Shown here one piece after another: positions 53,566 through 60,729 of a stretch of 64,000 nucleotides of DNA (positions are counted from its first letter, which is position 1; each line of letters begins with the position of its first letter). The position numbers and the translations under genes were made by a program. The notes beneath the pieces are model-generated. The model was not told the origin of the DNA, ran no database searches, and saw nothing but the letters and a program-made list of their open reading frames with translations. The DNA comes from Victivallis lenta (GTDB lineage: Bacteria > Verrucomicrobiota > Lentisphaeria > Victivallales > Victivallaceae), in NCBI RefSeq assembly GCF_009695545.1, contig NZ_VUNS01000001.1:186001-250000 (forward strand), given 5' to 3'.

Positions 53566-54981
53566 TTATATCCATTCCGTGTGAAACGTTTCTCCGCGCG
53601 GACGATCCACACGCTCGTACCGGTGCGCGCCGAAAAAGTCGCGCTGCGCCTGCAGAAGATTGCCCGCGGAACGCCGGGTCCGGCAGCTGTCGAAATAATT
53701 CAGCGCCCCCGCCATGCACGGCATCGGGACTCCGGCCAGCGAAGCCGCCGCGACGCTCCGGCGGAACCCGGGCAGATTCACGGCGAGCGCCTGCCGGAAA
53801 AATTCGTCGAACATCAGATTCTCCAGCTCCGGCTTCCGGTCGTAAGCCGCCTTGATGTCGTCGAGAAAACGCGCACGGATGATGCACCCGCCGCGCCACA
53901 TCAGCGCAATCCCGCCGTAATTGAGCTTCCAGCCGTAATTTTTCTCCGCCGCCGCCAGCAGCGCGAAGCCCTGCGCATAAGCGCAGATCTTGGCGGCGTA
54001 AAGCGCGGCTTCGAGATCGGCCAGCGCCGCGGTCCGGTCGACCGGCGGCGTCGATTCGACTCCGGGCAGCAGCTCCGCCCCCCGCGCGCGCAATTCGACG
54101 TCGGCGTTCAGGCTGCGCTGGAAAACCGCGTCCGTGATGACCGGAGCCGGCGTGCCGGTTTCGAGCGCCGCAACGCCGGTCCAGCGGCCGGTGCCCTTCT
54201 GCCCCGGCGCGTCGAGGATGCGGTCGAGCAGCAGCCCCTCCCCCTCCGGATCGCCGCGCCGGAAAATCTGCGCGGTGATATCGAGCAGATAGCCCGAAAG
54301 CACCCCTTTGCTCCAGCGCGAAAAAACCTTTTCCATGCAGGAGTTATCGAGCCTCAGATAATCGCGCATGAACGCATAGGCCTCGGAAATCAGCTCCATA
54401 TCGGCATATTCGATGCCGTTGTGCACCATCTTGACGTAATGGCCGGACCCCTCCGGGCCGACCCAGTCGCAGCACGGCACGCCGTCGACCTGCGCGGCGA
54501 TGGTCTGCAGATATTTCTTCACGCACGGCCAGGCGCCTTCGTCTCCGCCCGGCATGATCGACGGGCCGTGGAGCGCCCCCTCTTCGCCGCCGGAGATGCC
54601 GACGCCGAGAAAACGGATGCCGCGCTCCCCGAGCGCACGCTCGCGCCGCACGGTATCGAGATAGAGGCTGTTGCCGCCGTCCATCAGAATGTCGCCGGGG
54701 TCCAGATGCGGCAGGAATGCCTCGATGCAGTCGTCGACCGCCCTGCCGGCCTTGACCATCAGCAGAATCCGGCGCGGCTGTTCAAGGGAGGCGACGAACT
54801 CCTCCGGGGTACGGCAGCCGGTCACCGGCAGGCTTCCGGCCCGTTCGAGAAAAGCGGCGGTCTTCTCATAACTGCGATTCCAGGCCGAGACGCGGAAATG
54901 GTGATTCGCCAGATTCAGCGCGAGATTTTCCCCCATGACCGCGAGACCGGCGACTCCGATTTCAGACAATTGTTTTTTCAT
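53566..54981 (-). CDS. gnd: 6-phosphogluconate dehydrogenase, decarboxylating
   Basis: 471 residues, the usual length. It oxidises 6-phosphogluconate to ribulose 5-phosphate and CO2 with NADP+ in the pentose phosphate pathway. The N-terminal dinucleotide motif is GLAVMGENLALNL (about 13-25); substrate and catalytic motifs are DGGNSLY, GVGISGGEEGALHGPSIMPGG (split across about 126-146) and HYVKMVHNGIEYADM with the catalytic lysine. The C-terminal helical domain includes NLPGFRRSVAAASLAGVPMP and closes with RRGETFHTEW-like residues. The ATG at 54981 has GAGGAGGAGG upstream. No zwf or pgl gene is in the window. Confidence 0.96.
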   Translation of the reverse strand: MKKQLSEIGVAGLAVMGENLALNLANHHFRVSAWNRSYEKTAAFLERAGSLPVTGCRTPEEFVASLEQPRRILLMVKAGRAVDDCIEAFLPHLDPGDILMDGGNSLYLDTVRRERALGERGIRFLGVGISGGEEGALHGPSIMPGGDEGAWPCVKKYLQTIAAQVDGVPCCDWVGPEGSGHYVKMVHNGIEYADMELISEAYAFMRDYLRLDNSCMEKVFSRWSKGVLSGYLLDITAQIFRRGDPEGEGLLLDRILDAPGQKGTGRWTGVAALETGTPAPVITDAVFQRSLNADVELRARGAELLPGVESTPPVDRTAALADLEAALYAAKICAYAQGFALLAAAEKNYGWKLNYGGIALMWRGGCIIRARFLDDIKAAYDRKPELENLMFDEFFRQALAVNLPGFRRSVAAASLAGVPMPCMAGALNYFDSCRTRRSAGNLLQAQRDFFGAHRYERVDRPRGETFHTEWI

Positions 54982-55044
54982 TGATTCCTCCTCCTCGTCC
55001 AAGGCCGTCCATCCTCCGGATGACCATGTGTAATATGCACCTTC

Positions 55045-55065
55045 CCGGCTGAAAATTCCAGCCGG
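55045..55065 (-). promoter_or_regulatory. inverted repeat upstream of gnd
   Basis: CCGGCTG-aaaattc-CAGCCGG, seven-base perfect arms, about 65 bases before the gnd start. It could be an operator or a leader hairpin. Confidence 0.4.
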
Positions 55066-55101
55066 TTCCGCACTTTAATCGTCATTTTTTCCGGCGGCGG
55101 C

Positions 55102-55131
55102 TTGACAATCCGGTCCGGGCGGCGGTAAAGT
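55102..55131 (+). promoter_or_regulatory. putative topA promoter
   Basis: A perfect TTGACA (55102-55107) and a TAAAGT (55126-55131) 18 bases on. A GTGCGC/GCGCAC hairpin (55144-55159) lies in the leader. Confidence 0.5.
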
Positions 55132-55207
55132 AGTAATATACATGTGCGCACACGCGCACGGGAGATAATGTGAATTTACGAAATTGCCTGAGGAGCTTAT
55201 CAATAAC

Positions 55208-57733
55208 ATGTCGAAACTTCTGATCGTCGAGTCGCCGACCAAAGCCCGGACCATCGGGAAGATGCTCGGGAAAGATTACACCATCATCGCCTCGATGGGG
55301 CATATCCGCGACCTGCCGGAGCGCGAGCTCGGGGTCGATATCGAACACAACTTCGCGCCGCAGTACGTCGACACCTCGCGCAGCAAATCGGTCGTGAAGG
55401 AGCTGCGCGCCGCCGCCAAAACCGCGGACGAAATCTATCTCGCCCCCGACCCCGACCGCGAAGGGGAAGCGATTGCATGGCACCTGGCCGAAGTGCTCGA
55501 AAAGAGCACGAAATCCCCGCTTTACCGCGTGACCTTCCACGAGATCACCCGGAGCGCCATCGAGAAGGCGATGACCGAAAAGGGCGAGATCAACCTGAAT
55601 CTCGTCGACGCGCAGCAGGCGCGCCGGGTCCTCGACCGCATCGTCGGCTACCAAGTCAGCCCGCTGCTCTGGTCGCGGATCGAAAAAGGTTCGAGCGCCG
55701 GGCGCGTCCAGTCGGTCGCACTGCGGCTCGTAGTCGAGCGCGAACGGGCGATCAACGCCTTCCAGCCCGAGGAATACTGGGTGTTTGCGCTGGTCTTCCG
55801 GACTGCGGACGGCCGGGAATTCACGACGCGGCTCTTCAAGATCAACGGCAAGGATTTCAAAGTAGGCTCCGGTGTCGAGGCCGAGAAACTCATGGCGGCG
55901 GTCCGGGCCGGCGCGCCCCCCGCAGTCGGGCCGGTCACATCAGCCGAGCGCAAGCGGTACGCGCCGCCGCCCTTCACGACCAGCACACTCCAGCAGACCG
56001 CGAATACCGTGCTGCACTACAGTGCGACGAACACGATGCGTTATGCGCAGCAGCTTTACGAGGGCATGGACATCGGCGAAGGCGGCGCGGTCGGCCTTAT
56101 CACCTACATGCGTACCGACTCGGTCACCATCGCCCGCGAAGCGCAGGAGGCGGCGCTCTCTTTCATCCGCGAAGCCTACGGCGCGAACTATCTGCCCCCG
56201 AAGCCGAACTTCTACAAGAACAAGGCCGCCGCGCAGGAGGCGCACGAAGCGATCCGGCCGACCGACGTGCGCCGTACGCCGGAGGCGATGGCGCCGTTCC
56301 TCGACCCGATGCAGCTCAAGCTCTACACGCTGATCTGGCGGCGTTTCGTCGCCAGCCAGATGGCTCCGGCGATCCAGAACCTGACCACGGTCGACGTCGT
56401 GATCGGCGGCAATGACGCGCAGGAGTACACTTTCCGCGCCACCGCGACGGTTCCGGTCTTCGCGGGCTTCAGCAAGGTTTACGAGGATGCGAAGAAAAGC
56501 AAGGACGAAAGCCGCGAGGCCGAAGTGCTCGGCAGCCTCAAAACCGGCGATCCGCTGACGATCCGGGATTTCAAGACCGAGCAGAAGTTCACCGAGCCTC
56601 CGCCGCGATACAGCGAAGCCGCGCTGATCAAGGAGCTCGAGGAAAACGGCATCGGCCGCCCGTCGACCTACGCGACGATCCTGCGCACGATTCAGGATCG
56701 CGACTACGTGAACCGCGAACAGGGCAAGCTCATTCCGACCGAACTCGGTTTCAGCGTGAATGACTTCCTCGTCGAGCGGCTTCCGGAGCTTTTCGACGTC
56801 GGTTTCACGGCCAGAATGGAGCAGGAGCTTGACGAGATCGAAGAAGGCAAGGTTTCCTGGACCGACATGATGGCGGATTTTTACGCGAAGTTCTCCCCGT
56901 GGCTCGAAGACGCGCGCAACAGCGACGCGCCGCCGCCCGAAGAAGCCGGTGCGCTGCTGAAGCTGCTGGAGGAGGTCGCTTTCACGGCTCCGGAAAAGGT
57001 CGGACGCCGGACCTACGACGACGGTAAATTCTTCCGTTCGATCCGCGACAAGTTTCTCGAGGACGGCAAAATCACGGCCAGACAGTTTCAGGCGCTGCTC
57101 GCGATCGCGGCCAAATACCGGAATCAGCTCGACGCCCGCATCGGCGCGCTGCCGCCCGCCCTGCAGGAAGCAGTCAACGCCGCCGCCGCCGAACACGCCG
57201 AGCGGGAGGAACGCCGCGAGCAGTCGCAGGCCGCCGCCGCCGCGATCGACTATGCCGGACTTTTCGCGGCATTCGACAAAGTCACCTTCGAGCCGCCGAC
57301 GAAAAAGGGGCGGTTCACCTACGACGACAAGAAATTCTTCAATTCGCTCAAGCGGCAGGCGCTCGACGGCAAAGCGCTGTCGGAGAAGCAGAACGCCGCG
57401 CTGCGGCGCATGGCGCAGAAGTACCGCGGCGAACTGACCGATCCGGCGCTCGTCGACCGGATTCTCGAGATTCCGGCCGCGGCGGAGGCGGCGGAGAGTA
57501 CCGGTTCCGCCGCGCCCGCCGCGCCGAATCCGGAAATCGCCCGGCTGCTCGAGGGGCTGTCGAAAGTCACGCAGTGGGCCGAGCCGGTCAAGCGCGGACG
57601 GTTCACTTACGACGACAGGGAGTTTTACGAGTCCATCGCCAAACAGCACGCTTCCGGGCGCATCCTGAGCGACCGGCAGGTGGCGGCGCTGAAAAAAATG
57701 GCGGCAAAATACAGCGTAAAAAGTGAGGAGTAG
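55208..57733 (+). CDS. topA: DNA topoisomerase I with unusual triplicated C-terminus
   Basis: 841 residues. The TOPRIM domain opens with SKLLIVESPTKARTIGKMLG and has APDPDREGEAIAWHLAE; the active-site tyrosine is near residue 300 in GLITYMRTDS; the relaxation core ends with GIGRPSTYATIL. The enzyme relaxes negative supercoils. Typical TopA ends in zinc fingers. This one has none; it has three repeats of about 50-80 residues (about 595-655, 680-745 and 775-841) built on the phrase GR(F/R)TYDD-x-x-F(F/Y)-x-S(I/L) and A-x-K-Y. I chose the ATG at 55208, preceded by GAGGAG, over an upstream TTG. The AsmA-like gene follows after eight bases. Confidence 0.94.
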   Translation: MSKLLIVESPTKARTIGKMLGKDYTIIASMGHIRDLPERELGVDIEHNFAPQYVDTSRSKSVVKELRAAAKTADEIYLAPDPDREGEAIAWHLAEVLEKSTKSPLYRVTFHEITRSAIEKAMTEKGEINLNLVDAQQARRVLDRIVGYQVSPLLWSRIEKGSSAGRVQSVALRLVVERERAINAFQPEEYWVFALVFRTADGREFTTRLFKINGKDFKVGSGVEAEKLMAAVRAGAPPAVGPVTSAERKRYAPPPFTTSTLQQTANTVLHYSATNTMRYAQQLYEGMDIGEGGAVGLITYMRTDSVTIAREAQEAALSFIREAYGANYLPPKPNFYKNKAAAQEAHEAIRPTDVRRTPEAMAPFLDPMQLKLYTLIWRRFVASQMAPAIQNLTTVDVVIGGNDAQEYTFRATATVPVFAGFSKVYEDAKKSKDESREAEVLGSLKTGDPLTIRDFKTEQKFTEPPPRYSEAALIKELEENGIGRPSTYATILRTIQDRDYVNREQGKLIPTELGFSVNDFLVERLPELFDVGFTARMEQELDEIEEGKVSWTDMMADFYAKFSPWLEDARNSDAPPPEEAGALLKLLEEVAFTAPEKVGRRTYDDGKFFRSIRDKFLEDGKITARQFQALLAIAAKYRNQLDARIGALPPALQEAVNAAAAEHAEREERREQSQAAAAAIDYAGLFAAFDKVTFEPPTKKGRFTYDDKKFFNSLKRQALDGKALSEKQNAALRRMAQKYRGELTDPALVDRILEIPAAAEAAESTGSAAPAAPNPEIARLLEGLSKVTQWAEPVKRGRFTYDDREFYESIAKQHASGRILSDRQVAALKKMAAKYSVKSEE

Positions 57734-57741
57734 AGTACAGC

Positions 57742-58665
57742 ATGAGCGAAGAAAGCAAAAAGGAAGCCGTAAAGGCTGAAAACGCCGGAGCAAAGGAAAC
57801 CGGGCACGAAACGCAAACGGGGGCGAAACCGAAAAAAAAGCGGCTCTGGCTGCGGGTTCTCGGCTGGACGCTCGGCGTGATCGCGGTTCTCCTGATCGTG
57901 GCAATCATCGCGCGCGACGCGATCATCAAGACCGCCGTGACGAAGATCGGTTCGGCCGTGACGGGGACGAAAGTTGAGATGGATTCGTTCTCGAGCTCCT
58001 TCGGCGGAACGGTCGAGCTGACCGGATTCCGGGTGGCGAACCCGGAAGGCTACCGGGACCCGTATGCGTTCCAGGTCGCCCAGGTCAGGGTCGGCGTTGA
58101 CGTCGGTTCGCTGTTCTCGGACAAGATCGAAGTCCGTGAGGTGCTGATCTCCGGCACGAAAGTGAACTTCGAGCTGAAGCTCAACGGCAGCAGCAACCTG
58201 ACCGATATCAAGCAGAATGTCGAGACGTTCGCCGGCGAAGGCGGCGGGCAGCCGGAGTCGCCGGATCAGCCGGCTGCGCAGGAACCCGAAGCGGCCCGGG
58301 AAGCGGCTCAGAAGAAGGTCGTCATCCGCATCGTCAAAGTCGAGGGAACCGAGCTTTCCGTTTCGTCTTCGCTGCTGAATACGACCGTGCCGCTGCCGCT
58401 ACCGCCGATCACGCTGACCGATCTCGGCGAAGGCAAAAACTTCGGTGAAACGGTCAATGAATTCGCGGCGAAGATGCTGGCGGCGATCCTGACGGCGGTC
58501 TCCGACTCCGGTCTGAGGCTCGACGGTCTGAAGGGGATCGGCGACTCGCTGACTGAAGCGGGAAAGGGCCTCGGCGACTCGCTCAAGCAGAGCGGCGACT
58601 CCCTGAAAGATGCCGGCAAAACCCTTGAAAGCAGCTTCAAGGATCTGTTCAAGAACAAAAAATAG
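57742..58665 (+). CDS. AsmA-like inner-membrane-anchored protein
   Basis: 307 residues. A hydrophilic N-terminal tail rich in Lys and Glu precedes one transmembrane helix (about 40-58, GWTLGVIAVLLIVAIIA). The body carries the AsmA-type repeat pattern: TKVEMDSFSSSFGGTVELTGFRVANPEGY, split over about 76-104, then VRVGVDVGSLFSDKIEVREVLISG and VEGTELSVSS. A linker rich in Pro, Glu and Gln lies at about 165-195, and the last 50 residues repeat G-(K)-G-L-G-D-S-L-x-x. AsmA-like proteins help with lipid or outer-membrane assembly. The gene follows topA by eight bases, so the two are cotranscribed. A strong terminator ends the unit. Confidence 0.78.
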   Translation: MSEESKKEAVKAENAGAKETGHETQTGAKPKKKRLWLRVLGWTLGVIAVLLIVAIIARDAIIKTAVTKIGSAVTGTKVEMDSFSSSFGGTVELTGFRVANPEGYRDPYAFQVAQVRVGVDVGSLFSDKIEVREVLISGTKVNFELKLNGSSNLTDIKQNVETFAGEGGGQPESPDQPAAQEPEAAREAAQKKVVIRIVKVEGTELSVSSSLLNTTVPLPLPPITLTDLGEGKNFGETVNEFAAKMLAAILTAVSDSGLRLDGLKGIGDSLTEAGKGLGDSLKQSGDSLKDAGKTLESSFKDLFKNKK

Positions 58666-58683
58666 TCGTTCCGACGATACAGA

Positions 58684-58718
58684 CGGGGAGCCGGTTCCGC
58701 ACCGCTCCCCGTTTTTTT
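58684..58718 (+). terminator. terminator of the topA operon
   Basis: CGGGGAG-x-CGGT pairs with ACCG-CTCCCCG (58701-58711), with one bulged C, followed by seven Ts. Confidence 0.92.
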
Positions 58719-58870
58719 CAGCTCCGGCAGAAAAATCCTCAAGGCCGTTTCAAACGGCAGGCAAAGTTCCTCCGTGTCCGGAAACAGCAGTTTCATACCA
58801 ACTGCGAAACGTACCGACACTGTGTCCGGGCATGTTTCACACGATTTCAGAAAAATTTCCGTTTTCCCTC

Positions 58871-58899
58871 TTGACAAATCGTTCTGACTTTGTCATAAT
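58871..58899 (+). promoter_or_regulatory. promoter and operator for the GntR/LacI-type gene
   Basis: TTGACA (58871-58876), 17 bases, then CATAAT (58894-58899). TGACAAA (58872-58878) and TTTGTCA (58889-58895) form a perfect inverted repeat that covers both boxes, so binding would block the promoter. Confidence 0.8.
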
Positions 58900-58940
58900 A
58901 TCAATATAGTGCTTTTACTATCACCATCAGGAAACCGGTC

Positions 58941-60029
58941 ATGTCACAGAAATATGATGAAATCAAGGCTTTTTTGAAGGCGGAGGCGCTGAAACCCGAG
59001 TCTCGGGTCAGAATGCCGACGATCGCGGAACTCATGCAGAGATTCCGCGCCTCGCAGTCTCCGGTCAGCCGCGCGGTACACGATCTCGAACGCGAGGGCG
59101 TGCTCTACTGCCGCCGCGGCGCCGGCATCGTCAGCCGCTCCGGAAGCGCGCCGTTCACCGTGAAACCGCCGGCCGAGGTGAAGCGCCGCGGCGAGGTCGC
59201 TTTCTTCAGCATCGATTATTTCGCCAACACGATCTGGGAGATGGAACATACACTGAACGCCTACGCGCAGCAGCTCGGCTACACAGCCCGGAACTACCGG
59301 CTCCAGCGCGACAGCGACCGGATCGGCCTGCTGCGGAGCACCATGGGAGCGGAGGAGCTGCGCGGCGTCGTCCTGATGTCTTCGGCCGACCGGCTCGAAC
59401 CGGAACTGATCGAACTGCTCAGCAAACTCCCCTGCCCCGCCGTCATCCTCGACAGCTACTTCCACTATGACTCCCTGCCCGGCAACGTCTCGCTGCTGAT
59501 GCCGGACGCGAAGACAAACGGCCGGAACTGCGTCGAATACTTCCACGCCGCAGGACACCGGAGCATCGGCTTTGTCCGCTCGGCGCCGGACGGCTCGATC
59601 CCGCAGCAGATGATCGCCGGAGCACTCGAAGCGGCCGAGGAGCGCGACATGGAGTTCACCGTCCTCTCCTGTGCGATCAAATCCTGGGAAAGCAACTGCG
59701 ATGCGGGGCGCAACATCACGCGGAATTCCCTTGACATCATCCGTTCCCGGCAGATCACCGGGCTCATCTACATCGGTCCGAGCAGCACCATTGCCGGGCG
59801 CCGCGTCCTTTGGGAAAACGGAATCCGCGTGCCGGATGAAGTCAGCCTGCTCTCCCACGGCAACGATTCGCTGCTCGGCGACTGCATCCCGGCCCTCACC
59901 AGCACAAAGACCGATTTCACGGCCATGAGCCGCGACGCTCTGGATATCGTCGCCGGCGGACTGCCCCGGCAGGAGCTGCGGCTCTATCCGGCAGAAATCA
60001 TCGAACGCGAAAGCATTGCCTCCCGGTAA
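58941..60029 (+). CDS. GntR-headed regulator with LacI-type sensor domain
   Basis: 362 residues. A GntR winged helix (about 3-65) reads VRMPTIAELMQRFRASQSPV and LEREGVLYCRRGAGI, and a LacI/GalR-type periplasmic-binding fold follows (about 80-355). This has EVAFFSIDYF, GVVLMSSADRLEPE, CVEYFHAAGHRSIGFVRS and LLSHGNDSLLG. This is the AraR layout, where the sugar is sensed by the C-terminal half. It should control the pseudopilin and glycosidase genes 22 bases and more downstream, and itself via the inverted repeat at 58872. AGGAAA precedes the ATG. Confidence 0.88.
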   Translation: MSQKYDEIKAFLKAEALKPESRVRMPTIAELMQRFRASQSPVSRAVHDLEREGVLYCRRGAGIVSRSGSAPFTVKPPAEVKRRGEVAFFSIDYFANTIWEMEHTLNAYAQQLGYTARNYRLQRDSDRIGLLRSTMGAEELRGVVLMSSADRLEPELIELLSKLPCPAVILDSYFHYDSLPGNVSLLMPDAKTNGRNCVEYFHAAGHRSIGFVRSAPDGSIPQQMIAGALEAAEERDMEFTVLSCAIKSWESNCDAGRNITRNSLDIIRSRQITGLIYIGPSSTIAGRRVLWENGIRVPDEVSLLSHGNDSLLGDCIPALTSTKTDFTAMSRDALDIVAGGLPRQELRLYPAEIIERESIASR

Positions 60030-60051
60030 ATAACTTCAATAAGGAGCCACC

Positions 60052-60705
60052 ATGAAATCCGCAAGACGCGCCTTCACTCTGATCGAACTTCTGGTTGTTA
60101 TCGCCATCATCGCGATTCTCGCCTCCATGCTGCTGCCGGCCCTGAACCGGGCCCGCGCCCAGGCGCAGCAGAGCAGCTGCATGTCGAACCAGAAACAGAT
60201 CATGGCCGGCATGCTGATGTACGCCGGAGACAATGACGACCTCACGACACCGCTGAACCTCGCCAAAAGCTTCTCCGGCAGCAATCCGTCCCGCGCCTAC
60301 AACTGGTGGACGAGCCTGCTGATCCGGGGCAGTTATCTGCCCGCGCCACGCGCCTGGGAGAACGAGTACGAGGGGAAATGCAGAGACGGCGTCTTCATGT
60401 GTCCGTCCGGGCAGGTCGATTCCGGGCGGATCGGCATTTATGAAAGCGCAATTTACGGCGTCAGCTATGACCATTCGATCAAACTGACCCGGATCCGGGA
60501 CAATTCAACCCGGGTCCTGATCGGGGATACACGCGGCGGAATGTCCTTCTACTCCTCAAAAACCACAACCTGGAGCCCGACGCTCGTCCAGAGCTTTTCG
60601 GAACGCCACAACTTCGGCGCGAACGGCGGCTTCCTCGACGGTCACGCCGAATATCGCAAGCATACCAGCTGGCTCGCCGGCGACAGGCAGTGCTTCGGCA
60701 ACTGA
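60052..60705 (+). CDS. pseudopilin-like protein in the GntR/LacI-regulated cassette
   Basis: 217 residues. The leader MKSARRA is followed by the prepilin helix [20 protein letters not shown] and [12 protein letters not shown]. The globular part has [12 protein letters not shown] and the C-terminal phrase [16 protein letters not shown] with DGH. Ala, not Gly, precedes the cleaved Phe. The gene follows the regulator by 22 bases with an AAGGAG site and precedes the glycosidase-like gene by 24 bases. It probably is an envelope or pseudopilus component. Its job in the cassette is unknown. Confidence 0.86.
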   Translation: MKSARRAFTLIELLVVIAIIAILASMLLPALNRARAQAQQSSCMSNQKQIMAGMLMYAGDNDDLTTPLNLAKSFSGSNPSRAYNWWTSLLIRGSYLPAPRAWENEYEGKCRDGVFMCPSGQVDSGRIGIYESAIYGVSYDHSIKLTRIRDNSTRVLIGDTRGGMSFYSSKTTTWSPTLVQSFSERHNFGANGGFLDGHAEYRKHTSWLAGDRQCFGN

Positions 60706-60729
60706 ATTTACCCAACCGGAGGCAATCCC

